From: Sialis fuliginosa
Lineage: Eukaryota > Arthropoda > Insecta > Megaloptera > Sialidae
Length of the DNA stretch: 64,000 nt
Assembly: GCA_961205875.1 (NCBI GenBank)
Contig: OY540822.1
Span: 4,714,501 to 4,778,500 of the forward strand
Direction: 5' to 3'
Positions 22,570 to 33,885 of the stretch are shown piece after piece. Below the pieces are notes generated by a model. The model was not told the DNA's origin. It ran no database searches and saw nothing but the letters and a program-made list of their open reading frames with translations. A program made the translations under genes and the position numbers. Within the stretch, counting starts at the first letter, position 1; every line of letters begins with the position of its first letter.

Positions 22570-23285
22570 GTACTGGAATCGCTCCTTCTGTCGTGCGACC
22601 TGCTGCGGCTCCGTGAACGGAAACGTGGACCTTGAGATCGCGTGGATCGCTTTTGCGTTGTAAGCGCTTCCATCCTCTGTGACAGCTGTTCGATCTTCTG
22701 TGTGAGCGCGGCGATTTCGGACGTCGGTTCGGCGACGCTGGCGGTGTGGTGTGGGGGTGTCACCTCCATTATCCTGTCCGCCAGCTCAGCGACGTTTTCT
22801 AGTGCCATAGTAGCTTGGCAGGCGATTATTGCTTGGACGCTGGAGGGTAGTTGGTTGGCCCATAGTGTTCTTAGGAACTCCGAGGGGATGGTGGGTCCGG
22901 CTAGCGTACGCAGATGGCGAAGAAACTGCGATGGTTTCCTATCGCCCATCTCTTCGCGTGAAAGTAGTTTTCGGATACGCTCCTCGTGAGATGTGGACAG
23001 TCGTCTAATTAGCTCGCTCTTTATTTTGGTGTATTTGTTTGTGGCCGGTGGGTTGGTGATTATATCCTCGACCTCTGTGGCGTAGCGGGCTTCCAGGTTT
23101 CCGACGACGTGGTTATACTTCGTTGCGTCCCTTGTTATCGCCGAAAGTTCGAACTGGCTTTCCAGTTGAGCGAACCATAACGCCGGTTTTTCGGGCCAGA
23201 ACGGTGGGATTCTCAGCGAGACGTGGTGAACTGCCGGTCCTGTTGGTTGTTCGGGCGGGTTTGCCTCTTGTGTTGCCGATTCCAT
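22479..23285 (-). CDS. gag: Gag of the CsRn1-like element
   Basis: 268 residues starting at an ATG 82 bp inside the 5' LTR. The first half ([19 protein letters not shown], then [18 protein letters not shown] and [20 protein letters not shown]) matches the capsid region of CsRn1/Kabuki-type Gag. A coiled-coil-like stretch, an Arg/Ser-rich stretch and the finger [14 protein letters not shown], then CNY, follow near 239-256. It would form the particle and bind element RNA. It overlaps pol by 91 bp in another frame, so Pol is probably made by frameshifting or internal initiation. Confidence 0.9.
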   Translation of the reverse strand: MESATQEANPPEQPTGPAVHHVSLRIPPFWPEKPALWFAQLESQFELSAITRDATKYNHVVGNLEARYATEVEDIITNPPATNKYTKIKSELIRRLSTSHEERIRKLLSREEMGDRKPSQFLRHLRTLAGPTIPSEFLRTLWANQLPSSVQAIIACQATMALENVAELADRIMEVTPPHHTASVAEPTSEIAALTQKIEQLSQRMEALTTQKRSTRSQGPRFRSRSRSRSHDRRSDSSTCWYHRKFREHARKCTQPCNYKSGNFHGSQ

Positions 23286-23353
23286 TGTTGTTCAGAAGGC
23301 TGCTTCTTTCTTCGGTTCACAATTGCAGGAACGTCAAGTGTGCAGTGTTCTTC

Positions 23354-23365
23354 TCGGGGTCACCA
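23354..23365 (-). promoter_or_regulatory. Primer binding site, tRNA-Trp type
   Basis: Minus strand TGGTGACCCCGA, one base after the 5' LTR. It is complementary to the expected 3' end of insect tRNA-Trp (remembered, not searched). Confidence 0.7.
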
Positions 23366-23366
23366 A

Positions 23367-23896
23367 TGTAGTGCTTTGGTACTTGATGGTTTGGCGTAGC
23401 CAACAATGGGTATTGTTGGGTTATTTTATTTTTTACAGTAACGATAGTTGAGCACTTACTTATGTATGTTTATTTATTGTAACAACAATAACAATAATAA
23501 CAATAATAATAACAATGGTTAACAACAAACAGCAATATAACAACAATCAACAACAATGTAAAAATATACGATAACTCGGACAGTGTGCGTGTATCTCGAA
23601 CAGCTGACGCGTGCGTAGCAGTAGCGTATACCGAATTGAATTGCCCTATGTGGTGCGCTCGCTTTTATTAGGCGCTGTCTCTTTCTGGAAGTTTCTCGCG
23701 TTACCGATCCGCCTTCGATTTCAGTCTGGAGCGTTCTATCAAGGTGAAGGGTCGTCGCACGCAACCTGCATCTTCTATCCTTGTCTAACTTGTGTGTTAG
23801 CAGAATTCTGTTGCGTTAGTGAATATTCTAGCTGCTTCTGTTGTTTTCTTTTCTCTTGCCGTCTAGAATGTTCATTGTTGTTGTTATGTCCCTACA
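23367..23896 (-). repeat. 5' LTR of the CsRn1-like element
   Basis: 530 bp with TGTAG...CTACA ends, apparently identical to the 3' copy. It contains an AAC/AAT-rich tract (TAACAACAATAACAATAATA type). Confidence 0.95.
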
Positions 23897-26800
23897 GGGG
23901 TATAATCTGTTGAACTGTGTATAGAATTATTATATCCAAGTATTGCATAGTTCATTAGATTTTCATCTTTCGGGTAAATTTCTTTTAATATTCTCAGGTG
24001 TTCTATTATCGTTGAGTGAAATCGTTCAACTATACTGTTTGATTCATGATGTTTTGGGGTTATAAAGTGTATATTTACTTTATGTAAATTTAACATTTCT
24101 TTCACGGTTTCGTTATTAAATTCACTTCCATTGTCTATTATTAGACTTTCAGGTACTCCAAAGGATGTAAAATATTTTATAAGGGCGTTACTAATATGTA
24201 TGGCGGTTTTTCCATTAATATGTATTGCTTGTGCAAATTTTGAGAATGCGTCTACTAAGGTTAAATAATTTCTATTATCATATGTAAAAATATCAATATG
24301 TATTATTTGGAATGGCTTAGTTGCTGTTTCTGTTAACATCAGGGGTGTATAAGGTAATTTTCTTGCATACTTTGTTCTTTGGCAATTATGGCAATTATTA
24401 ATATAGTTAGTTATGGATGTTTTCATATTTTTCCAATAATAATTTTTTCGTAAATATTCTAATGTTTCTGTGATTCCTCTATGATTTGTTTTTCCTTCGT
24501 GGTGGTTTCTTATTAATAATAATTGTTCTTCTTTATCAGTTACTGTATTTATTAATTTTAAACATCTAATTAATTTAGGGTCATTTTCGGAAAAGTGTTT
24601 AAGATAAGTTTCATTAAAGCTTTTGTACAAATTGTTCGTGCGGAAGTATATAAAATAAGTTTTATTACTTATTGCATGTTCTTTTAAAAATGTCAATATC
24701 AAGTTTTCATTATTCGTTTCGGGTAATTCAGCTGTTATAATTTTATGGTCTTCTTCTGTTTTTTGATTCACTATCAATTTATTATATAGTCGGGAATATA
24801 CTAATATTTGATTTACTTTGTTATTGATAATTTCATCTAATATTTTAATTCCAGTATTGGTTGTTTCATTATATGTGGAATGTTGTGTAGTTATACCAGT
24901 GTCGTCGTCGGGTTGTATATCAGGGGGTTTAATCTGTATATCTGATATAATTTCTATCTGGGGTATTCTTCTTTCAATAATTGGGGCTTCATCTAATATA
25001 GGATTCTCTGCTAAGTTTCTTAAATATTCTAGTGTCTCTTGATTTATGTCACCTGGGTTATTAATTATAGATTCATTTTCTAATGCATTAATTCTAATTC
25101 TTGAAAGTGCGTCTGCGTTAGTGTTTAATTTTCCTTTTTTATAAATAATGTCAAAATAAAATTCTTCTAATTTTAGTCTCCATCGAACTAATTTCGAATT
25201 GGGTTCTCGTAATTTATAAAGCCAAACAAGGGGTATCGAATCAGTGTATATTGTAAATTTCCGTCCAAATAAATAGGGTCTAAAGTATTTGCATGCCCAA
25301 ACGATGGCAAGTAATTCTTTTTCTATCGCGCTATATTTTTGTTCGGATTCATTAAGGGTTCGTGATGCATAAGCTATCGGTTTGTCAGAGCCTATTACTC
25401 CTTGTGATAATATTGCTCCTAAAGCTACATTTGAAGCGTCTGTCGTCAAAATGAATTCTCTAGTGAAATCAGGGTATTGCAATATAGGTGCGTTCATTAA
25501 TAATTTTTTACAAGTATCTATAGCGTCTATAAAATTTTTATCGTGGATTACCTTTCGTCCTTTTTTCAAACATTGTGTTAAGGGTTTTGTAATCTTAGCG
25601 AAGTCTTTAATAAATTTTCTATAATAGCCTATTAGTCCTAAAAAGCTTTTTATTTCTTTTGGTGTATTAGGAATAGGGAAATTCTTAATTGCTTGTATTT
25701 TATCGGGGTTAGGTTTTACTCCGTGTCGTGTTATTACGTGTCCTAGGTAGTTAGTTTCTTTCCTTAAAAATTCGGATTTGTCGATTTGTATTTTAAGATT
25801 AGATCTTCTTAATGTGTTCTTGTAATGATGTGCTGAATATTACTATATCATCTAGGTAAACAAGGCATGTTCAATTTTGTAGGCCTCTTAATACATTATC
25901 CATTACTCTTTGGAAAGTAGAGGGGGCATTCTTTAAACCAAATGGCATACGTTTAAATTCGTAGTGGCCATTTTCTGTTGAAAAAGCTGTTTTCTGAACG
26001 TCATCTGGATTCATTTCAATTTGGTGAAATCCATTTGCTAAGTCTAAAGTTGTAAAATATTGGCTTTTTCCGAGTTTATCCAATATATCCGTAATGTTTG
26101 GTAATGGGTATTTGTCGTCGATAGTTTTTACATTTAATTTCCTGTAGTCTATTACCATTCTCCATTTTTGCTTGTTTGATGCGTCTTGTTTCTTTGGGAC
26201 TATCCATATTGGGCTAGACCAGGGTGATGTGGAATGCTGGATTATATTTTGACTTAATAATTTCTTTATTTGTTCTTTAACTTCAGCTTTATGTACTTCT
26301 GGGTATCGATGTTTTTGTAAAAATTGGCGTATCTTCCTTTAAATTTATTTTATGCGTTATTTCGTTAGTGAATGTCAGGGGTGTATTTTCATCATAAAAA
26401 ATATCTTGGTACTCTCTACATAATTTTTTTAAGATTAATTTTTCTTCGATGTTACAGTGTTCTAACCTAAGCTTTTGTGAATCCATTCTAGGGATATCTC
26501 TTTCATTTGGTATTGGATTAAGATCTCCTGAATTTTGAACAAAATTTATTTCATCTTCATTTATAATCTCTACTTCGATGGGTTTATTTATTATAATTCT
26601 CGCTATATTCATTCCTGTGTTTACTATTGTTGTGATTATATGATAATTTTCTGCAGTTACTAGTGCTTGGGGTAATTCTATGTTATTTCCTAGATTTATA
26701 TATTCCAAAACTGCGGTTCCTTCTTTTACTGTTACAGGTAATGCTATTACTTGTTCGGTTCTCGGAGGTATCGTTATCGTGATATTATGTTGGCTTAAAA

Positions 26801-27170
26801 TCTTTCTTAATTTTATTAATTCTTCATCTTCATAATAAATGGGGATTTGCGCGTGGGGTGATATTAGTAATTCTCTAGTTAAATCTATTGAGAAATTTAA
26901 TTGCTTTAACAAATCTATACCTATCAATCCTTCGTATTTATTACTGAATTTAAATAAATGGAATTTGTGTGTATCGTTTACTTGAAATATATCAAATACT
27001 GGTATTACCATAGCTTCATTATGTTGGCTTACGCCGTGGGCTGTTCTTATATTAAATTCTTCATAAAATATGCAATTGGGGTAATATTTTCGTGCTGTAT
27101 CAGGGTTTATTAAGCTACGTGTGCTTCCAGTGTCTATTATAAAATTAGCGTTAAGTTGGGGTATATACAT
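23897..27170 (-). pseudogene. Errantivirus pol (protease to integrase core), broken
   Basis: Protease: NFIIDTGSTRSLINP near the start of the 27170 frame. A frame break near 26300 separates it from RT ([20 protein letters not shown], then [18 protein letters not shown]). A stop at about 25872 and a frame break near 25830 surround the active site (CLVYLDDIVIF). From 25569 one frame runs through RNase H (TTDASNVALGAILSQG) and the integrase finger (HHEGKTNHRGITETLEYL, NCHNCQ) and core (HIDIFTY, IIDNGSEFN, SNSIVERFHST). It then stops at the CsRn1 insertion. Several independent lesions make it non-functional. Confidence 0.85.
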
Positions 27171-28439
27171 ATATACATATATGGTAAATTAATTTTAGGG
27201 AAGTTGAAATTTATTATGGTGGGATTTTTATTGGTTTGTTCCGTCGAAAATTTATGTTTTGGTTACTTTCAATAAATTCGTTTCCTCTAAAATCACTACT
27301 TTCGGTTTCATATCTGAATTCGTTAGTATCGTGGGAATTAATTTGTTCGTTGTTTTCGTATGGGGTTTCTTCTGTATCATATTCTATGTTTTGTAAATAT
27401 ACTTTATTAGCTTGTTGTCTACTATTACTTGACGATGTGTCCATTGGTACGGGGGCATATGGGTTTTGACTTTGTATGAATTGTTGGGGTCGATTTATAT
27501 TTCTAGTTTGAATTGAAGGTGAATTATAAAAGCTTCTGTACTGTTGAGGTCTCATGAATCTTTGTTCATTTTTCCTAATCTGACTTTGACTTTGATTGAA
27601 AAAGGGGTGTCTTTGTACTGGGTAATTGTTTGTATTTTGTCTCCATGGATTATTATTCATGTTATGATTGAAGGTTTGAGGTGTTTGATTAAAAGTTTGG
27701 GGTCTTTGATTAAAAGTTTGGGGTCTTTGAAAATTATTAAAAAATGGTCTTTGAAACGTTTGAAAAGGTTTCTTAAATTGTGAAAATTGTGGTCTTTGGT
27801 GTGAGTGTGAATAATTGGGTGTATATGTATTTTTAGTTGCCGGTTGTATTTTGTGTATTGGTCTATAGGAACTTTGGTTATTTAAATAATTACTACGATT
27901 CTGACTATATAAGAAGTTTTCCTCTTCTATAACATACGACATAGCTTTTTCTAAATTTTCCGGATTTCTTAATCTTATGTTATTTTGAATTTGACGAGTT
28001 AAACCTCTAATGAATGTTTTCAATGCTAGATTGTCATAATTTTTTAGACTGACTTCTTTTTCTGTTGGCGTTAATTCTAAATGGTTTAATTTAGACAATA
28101 TTAAACTTCTAGCGTCTTGGCATCTCATACCAAAATTATAGGGTGTTTCGCCTTTAGTGGGATGTAATGCAATCAGATCCTGAATTAAACAATCGATATT
28201 TCTTTGATCTCCAAAACTTAATTTTAGCAAATCTTTAATTTGTGTCCATGTTCTAAGTTCTAAACGTGATCCGATTAAACTTAGTGCACGTCCATTAATT
28301 TACCAGTTATAGCTCTTAGTATAAAATTCTTTATGGCTTGATCCTCGTAATTGAAAGTTTCAATCAAACTTTTACAGCTATCCAAAAATATATTTAATGT
28401 ATGGGGGTTTCCATCGTATTGTGGAAGGGTGTCTACATA

Positions 28440-30067
28440 CACTACCGCTCAAAAGTTTCCGGGCAGTGATAATTTTTGATGAAAATAGTTATAAAACTGA
28501 AATTATTTTAAAACTATTGAACTTTTTTGATTATATAAAGTGTATTAAGGATATATTAATGAAATAAAACAGTTTTAGCAATATATTTTTTATTTCAAAA
28601 TCAATAAAGCTTATACATGTCTTTCATCGAAAAAACCACCTTTTACTTTTACAATTTTCTCAGTTATTCTCGGCATTCGTTCTATTAATTTTTGGATGGT
28701 TTCTGGTTTTATATTCTTCCAGGCTTCTTGTAAAATGTTCCAGAGATGATCCTTTGATGTAGGACAGTGTTTTCTTACCTCCCGATCCAATTCATCCCAA
28801 AGGAGCTCTATAGGGTTAAGATCAGGTGATTGAGCCGGCCAATCCATATTTTTGAGCGTGCCGTCATCTTCCTTTTCAGCAAGGTAACTCCTACAGAGCT
28901 TAGAAGCATGTTTTGGGTCGTTATCCTGCATGAATATAAACCCAGGACCAATTAACCGCAATCCTGAAGGAACAGCATTCTCTTCTAATATTTGTTTATA
29001 GTCCTCTTTCTTCATAATTCCATCTATTCGAATGAGATCTCCAACTCCCGCAGAAGAAAAACACCCCCAGACCATAACAGACCCCCCACCATGCTTCACA
29101 GTTGGCACTACACAAGCAGGAATCATGTTTTCTTTTTCCGTTCGTCTCACGTAAACGCGTCTTTTTTGCCCGAACACTTCAAACTTAGATTCGTCTGTCC
29201 ATAGTACATTTCCCCAGTCCTCAACTGTGAAATTCTGGTGATCTTGTCCCCACTTCATCCTTTTAATTTTATTTTGATGTCGTAGTAATGGTTTTTTTAC
29301 CGCAATTCGTCCTTTTAGGTTCCACTTGTAAAGCCGTCTTTTTACTGTTGATACAGAAACACCTTTAGTATGAGAATTGTTGAATGCAGCGCGTATTTGA
29401 GGTGCTGTCAATCGTCGATTTCTCTTGCATATTACTTTAATAGTCATATCCTCAGCGGCTGTCGTACATTTAGGCCTTCCACTTCGTTTTTTGGTCGTGT
29501 TAAGGCCTGTCGACCTAAACCGAACGATTGTGTCATGCACTGTCGACTTCGGTATTTTTAATTTTTCAGTAATATCTCGTTCTGAATATTCTTCAGCATG
29601 CAAAGTTATCACCGAAGATCGTTTTTCAACACTCAAATCCTTTGATTTTTCCATCACAAACGATTATTATAAGATTTTAGCACAATTATGATGTCCTTTC
29701 AGAAGTACAACAACAACTGAAGGAATAAGGGTTGTGGTCAGCTTTTATACCCCCTAAGCTATCAAATCTACCTGGTAGTGATTAATTTTATTCTCAAATC
29801 CTAAGTAATCCGAAATTGTTGTGAATCAGAGAAGATTAACTGTTAAAATGTACAAACGTTAAATTCGACGAAAAATTATATTTGGTGTATTTTTACCTGA
29901 ATTTCAGTAATCTTCAAAGAGGTTGCAAAAATAAATACCAAACATTAAATTTTAATAGTTCTGTGTAAGTACTGAACCATTAAAGTGTACTTATATAGTC
30001 AAAATAATTCAAAAAATCAAATAAAATATGATGTCTGTAAGTGCCCGGAAACTTTTGAGCGGTAGTG
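28440..30067 (-). mobile_element. Tc1 element, 1628 bp, apparently intact
   Basis: Inverted ends CACTACCGCTCAAAAGTTTC and its mirror, each followed inward by CGGGCA. TA duplications occur at 28438-28439 and 30068-30069. It holds one complete transposase. It lies in the gag of the errantivirus relic, so it is younger than that copy. Confidence 0.95.
28611..29654 (-). CDS. Tc1 transposase
   Basis: 347 residues from the ATG at 29654. The N-terminal paired-like DNA-binding region (ERDITEKLKIPKSTVHDTIV, RSGRPKC) has two helix-turn-helix units. The DDE domain has Asp in VLWTDESKFEVFG, Asp in FMQDNDPKHAS and Glu in DLNPIELLWDEL, with 34 residues between the last two (DD34E, as in Tc1). GGSVMVWGCFS, a glycine-rich box, lies between. 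No stop or shift, so probably active or recently so. It cuts and pastes at TA sites in nuclear DNA. Confidence 0.95.
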   Translation of the reverse strand: MEKSKDLSVEKRSSVITLHAEEYSERDITEKLKIPKSTVHDTIVRFRSTGLNTTKKRSGRPKCTTAAEDMTIKVICKRNRRLTAPQIRAAFNNSHTKGVSVSTVKRRLYKWNLKGRIAVKKPLLRHQNKIKRMKWGQDHQNFTVEDWGNVLWTDESKFEVFGQKRRVYVRRTEKENMIPACVVPTVKHGGGSVMVWGCFSSAGVGDLIRIDGIMKKEDYKQILEENAVPSGLRLIGPGFIFMQDNDPKHASKLCRSYLAEKEDDGTLKNMDWPAQSPDLNPIELLWDELDREVRKHCPTSKDHLWNILQEAWKNIKPETIQKLIERMPRITEKIVKVKGGFFDERHV

Positions 30068-30608
30068 TATACATAGTTTTAATAGTTGATAATTAAAAGT
30101 GGGTGTACTTGTAGTTGCCATTTCTACTAATGTTATCGTGGTTATCTTATCAATTATTTCGTTTAATTCTGCTTCAATGTCTATGGTTGACATTCAATAA
30201 TTATATATGTATATAATTATTTTTCGTATCGAATGAAAATTATATTTCTTTTAGGATTTATTTATAAGGATAATAATATTGAACTTACATTAATACTTCG
30301 TTTAGTTTCATCTTAATCTAGGCTGGTCTCAGCGATGTGTGTCTGCTACCAGGTTCTGAGAATTTGGCGATTTGTGTTCTCGTTCTCGGGGTGTGTTGTT
30401 GTTGGAACTTCAGCAATTTGTGTCTTCGGCTCCGTGGGTGGTATCGTGACTTTGGCGATGCTGTCCTTGGTTTCGATGGGTGTAATTGTCATCTCCCTCA
30501 GTTTCTTCTTCTGGTACCACTTTGTTTTATGTGTTCAAATTTGACTATAAACCGTAAAAACAGAACGAATTTTATCGCGATTTTTGTCGATTAGTTCGTT
30601 AGTCAAGT

Positions 30609-30626
30609 CCTACCGCGACTGCGCCA
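30609..30626 (-). promoter_or_regulatory. Primer binding site of the errantivirus relic
   Basis: Minus strand TGGCGCAGTCGCGGTAGG directly after a probable LTR end (CATAAC). It resembles the tRNA-Ser-type site of 17.6/297-group errantiviruses and the site at 33871. Confidence 0.6.
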
Positions 30627-31260
30627 GTTATGTTTGGGCTCCAGGAAACAGTTTTTAAAAACAATTACGGTTGACAAGTACTGTGTATATTTATCAATAT
30701 TCAAAGCAAATGTGTTTTTACAAATGTATTACAGTTTCTTATATAATAAATCCTTATCTAATTAATATTCTATATATAGATTTTATTAGCGCCTCGTGCG
30801 TCCGGTCATGTAGGTTGTGGTCATCCTTGATAAGGCGGACAAAGGATTCTTCTGTTGTGCCTATCTATGGAAAACAAGGAATCGACGGTTTGTGAATCAC
30901 TAATGATATGCGGTTTCCTGTATGGGCGATCTAATCGAATGTTTTTATAACAATTATAAATACACAGAATATTATGCGACTGCCAAACTCGGTAATTGCA
31001 GTTCAGCAAGATCACCTCCCTCGTCACTCCACTACACGACGCCTCGCCGTCACCATCTCAACCGCATCTTGGACGCCGACGCCGTCCTCCACGCCAGTCT
31101 ACATCTCTCCAAACTGAAGATGCAGACAACCCCTTAACGACGAATGATGAATTGTATTGTATACACTAATATTATTGTTTCAAATAACAATAAAAACATC
31201 ATCTGTCTCTCTCTCAAAACATACCCGAATCGTATCAAAATATTAATAAAAGTAAGATAC
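30627..31260. repeat. LTR-like non-coding block
   Basis: By position the left part should be the 5' LTR of the errantivirus relic (minus strand). Its far end cannot be set because the 3' LTR is lost. The right part (about 31010-31200) is a different, GC-richer sequence ending in CAATAAAAACATC, a poly(A)-signal-like tail. Its string CAGTCTACATC...CAACCCCTTAAC is shared at roughly 80% with 58065-58107, so it is a dispersed repeat. Confidence 0.5.
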
Positions 31261-31264
31261 TGAG

Positions 31265-31990
31265 ATCTAGTCAGACTCATCACAGTTATGACAAATATAA
31301 TGGCGACTACCACCTGCAGTGCGTATGTCCAGTGATTGCAACTTGTTGGAAGTGTGCCGCGGGAGTGTCAATATTGTAATCCCGTTGTCTCGACAGAAAT
31401 TAACTCCTTCCAGGCTGATGTGGAATTCGTGATTGTCCATCACAAGTATTACGGGATGTTGTTTATCACATCTCACGTTGTCCTTAAAAAATTTTAAAAC
31501 CAAAATAAGTTTTCGGTAGTCATCCACCAGGATTTGTGGACAAGCCCTAAGGCTCCTTTCGCTGCGCCAGCCATCATTCGTTGTTTATCAAAGCGCACGC
31601 GTGGGAACACAAATACAGGAGATATTGAATTACCATTGGCACAAATTATTCCCACTTGTGCCACCAATTCTCCTCGCTCTCTTGAAGTTAGTTTCGGTCC
31701 AATTAATTTTTCCACCGGAGGAACTGTAGTGACTCCCGTTTCATCACGGTTAAAAATATCTGAAGGCCGATAGTTATTTCTTTGTAAAACTTTATTCGCC
31801 CACGGTAGTTTTATTAAACGCAGTCTTCTAGCAAGGGGTGTTGCCTCTGGCTTTCTTATAGACAATGTAGATGCTGGCTTTCTTATAGACAATCCTTTTC
31901 ATGAATCCTGTAAACCTGTCTTCTTCGGCTTGCCCCTTTTCTTTCCAAGTATCGGGAAATTTGAGCTCATTTTTCCGTTAGCTAAGTCTA
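31265..31990 (-). pseudogene. pogo-like transposase with internal deletion
   Basis: Minus-strand frames show LSIRKP twice in tandem, then KPEATPLARR and YRPSDIFNRDETGVTTV (first catalytic Asp). ERGELVAQVGIICANGNSI and PVFVFPRVRF follow, a one-base shift near 31520, then ILVMDNHEFHISLEG (second Asp), LTLPRHTSNKLQSLD (third Asp), and at once the terminal zinc finger HYICHNCDESD with a stop. The stretch normally between the third Asp and the finger is missing. A dead deletion derivative of the group whose tail is also seen at 12423-13018. Confidence 0.8.
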
Positions 31991-32039
31991 AGACTATTTG
32001 ATTCTTTCGGAGCATACATTACCTAAGATTACGGCTACA

Positions 32040-33010
32040 TCTAAACCTTTTGCCTCCACGTAAAAGGACCTAATCGAATTTTTAAAACTATTTGTCCAGT
32101 TATACACTCAGACGCCATATAAGGCAAGACCTTGCGGTCGTCGAAATAGTTATTGAATAACCTTAGTGCTATAAAAGAGTGCGTTGCACCGAAGTCAAGC
32201 AGTGCGAAAAAAGAAATGCTTTCCAAAGCTACCTTCACATAGGGTAGAAAGACTGATTTAAGTTTATAACAGGATTCTTGTGCTTCTTAGAGGAAACAAG
32301 ACCTGCCACCAGGTTTCCCGGAGTTAATTTTTTGAACTGGTAACATTTCTGTTTGGCATAGCTTTGATATCGTCAGATTTTGTTTAGAAAGCACGAATCT
32401 ATAGAGTGGCCTTGTCGGCGACAACACGAACAGTAAGGTACCTGTCGTGGTCTCACCTGACCTGATGCTGTTGGTGTTCGGGGAGGCGGCGGAAGTCTCT
32501 CCAAAGCGTCACTGGTACGCTGCCGTCTGCCGTGCAAGTTCCCGAAACTGGTTAAAGGTGGTCGGCTCAGAGACGAACCGTATTGCCTGAAACGCCTCTT
32601 TAGATATGTTGTTGAAAGTTTGAGCCACCAAGGCCTTCTCTGGGCGTTCGTAGTTTAATAATGATGCCTTCGCCTCCACGTCGTCTATGTATTCGGAGAG
32701 ACTCCCCCGCGCGCTGCTTTCTTATCACGTAGCTCTCGATGAGTCTCCCTGTCGGAATGCGTAAGAAAATTAGTTATAATCAGTTTACAGACGGCTGTTC
32801 AATTATGATCATCTTGGAGGTTCTGAGTCAACCAACGTTTTAGAGGGCCTATAGAGGACCTGTGTACCGATTGCAAGAATTGCGTCTCTTGAATTTGACT
32901 TAAAAAGAATAGGTGTCATCCAGCTTTTCGATAAAATCAAGTAGTCTACGAGGATCTAGTCCATCGAATTTTGCAATGTTGGTAAACTCATTTGCTCCTG
33001 ATGGGAACGA
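32040..33010 (-). pseudogene. Decayed gypsy-type gag and protease relic
   Basis: Minus-strand pieces in changing frames: a capsid-like region (ANEFTNIAKFDGLDPRRLLD near 32990; SLSEYIDDVEAKASLLNYE near 32680), a CCHC knuckle (CSCCRRQGHSIDSC near 32410; C-x2-C-x4-H-x4-C) and a protease start (FALLDFGATHSFI near 32200, Ser of the usual D-S-G changed to Phe). Stops between them make it dead. No RT remains. Confidence 0.6.
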
Positions 33011-33014
33011 AATA

Positions 33015-33308
33015 CTACATTAATTCGAAATCGGGCATTAGTGTCTCTTTTAGTTGTTTTGCTGTAACACGAGGTTTTAAAAAAAAAAAAAATATTTGAC
33101 GATCTTGTCGGGGTGTAGTTTTCCTCTTACGCCTAGATCGTATCAAATTTTCGGAGTTTCCATGTTGCTGGTGTTTTCCGACTATTTTTTTTACTTCTGC
33201 CTTTGAAATATTATAATCATTAACTGTCGACTGTAATGTTTCTCCATTTATACAACCCCTAAATATTGCCAACCTCTCATGAGAAGTTAATATTCTTATT
33301 TTAGGCAT
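33015..33308 (-). pseudogene. Tc1/mariner-type transposase, N-terminal fragment
   Basis: 97 codons from an ATG: RILTSHERLAIFRGCI, a helix-turn-helix-like stretch, then IRSRRKRKTTPRQDRQI and KPRVTAKQLKETL, which fit the bipartite DNA-binding region of Tc1-type transposases. It ends at 33015, directly against gypsy relic sequence; the catalytic part is gone. A run of A inserts extra Phe codons in the middle. Confidence 0.6.
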
Positions 33309-33523
33309 TTAAAAACAATATTTGAGTTAGTTAAGTTAAAAAAGGAAAATAGTTTGTCATCTTACCTTATAAATAACACATAAACAAATACACAATCAAA
33401 CAAAAAAAAATTATCAACACACAGTTTCTTTAAATCAATGTTTTTAATGTGTTAACTTACTTTCCGATTCGACAAAATCGCACTACTAAAGCAAAAAAAA
33501 ATACTATGACTGATATACACACG

Positions 33524-33871
33524 AGTCATGAAATGAACTATCTATTATATAAGATAAATATATATTTCAATAACCAATAGTTAAGATATTATATTGTATT
33601 GTACTTAATTTAATTATGAATAACTATTTAATCATATGTATAACACTTAGGAATTTAACACATTTTTATCATCGCCTTATCCGGCGTACAAACGTATTAT
33701 ATTACATTCAGAGAATTATAGAAAATGATGACGGAGTAAAATCATGCAAACTGTTATCCTCTTCTATAAGACTTATTCTCAAGCATACCATCTAGCTATA
33801 AGCATTATATAGAATTATAACAAATAAAGATTTTTTTTAAAAAGGATATTTTTTCAATGAAAAACATAATT
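33524..33871 (+). repeat. 5' LTR of the errantivirus
   Basis: 348 bp, AGTCATGAAATG start and ACATAATT end. A poly(A) signal AATAAAG lies near 33822. Confidence 0.93.
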
Positions 33872-33885
33872 GGCGCAGTCGGTAG
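33871..33885 (+). promoter_or_regulatory. Primer binding site, tRNA-Ser type
   Basis: TGGCGCAGTCGGTAG directly after the LTR, its first T shared with the LTR end, as in 17.6/297-type errantiviruses. Confidence 0.75.

Larger units (their letters stand above)
18831..23896 (-). mobile_element. Complete CsRn1-like Ty3/gypsy retrotransposon, 5066 bp
   Basis: Two 530-bp LTRs with no difference found by eye, a 4-bp duplication GGGG (18827-18830 and 23897-23900), a primer site, a purine tract and open gag and pol frames. The primer site TGGTGACCCCGA fits the 3' end of tRNA-Trp, a trait of the CsRn1 clade, and Gag has a C-x3-H-type finger rather than the usual CCHC. Codon use is GC-rich, unlike the AT-rich host element. 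Identical LTRs imply very recent insertion into an already decaying errantivirus. Confidence 0.93.
27214..30193 (-). pseudogene. Errantivirus gag, split by Tc1
   Basis: The start codon at 30193 opens a short N-terminal segment (MSTIDIEAELNEIIDKI) cut at 30068 by the Tc1 element. The frame continues at 28437 (DTLPQYDGNPHTLNIFLDS), is shifted by one base near 28295, and then runs open for 338 codons to 27214. The tail is Asn/Gln/Phe-rich with FNQRPQTFNQ-type short repeats and PVPMDTSSS, usual for the nucleocapsid of this group, which lacks zinc knuckles. Confidence 0.85.
17690..30626 (-). mobile_element. Decayed errantivirus-like gypsy element, split by two insertions
   Basis: Minus-strand order is primer site (30626-30609), gag, protease, RT, RNase H, integrase and partial env, the plan of insect errantiviruses. 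A Tc1 element sits in gag and a CsRn1-like retrotransposon in the integrase. The env end and 3' LTR are missing: homology stops near 17695. Gag and pol carry several frame breaks. The primer site TGGCGCAGTCGC resembles the tRNA-Ser type of the 17.6/297 group and matches that of the element at 33524-41243, to which this copy is related but not close in sequence. Confidence 0.85.

Noticed and set aside
19075-22989. Many plus-strand frames
   Set aside because: Antisense shadows of the CsRn1-like gag, pol and LTR; GC-rich codon bias opens the other strand.
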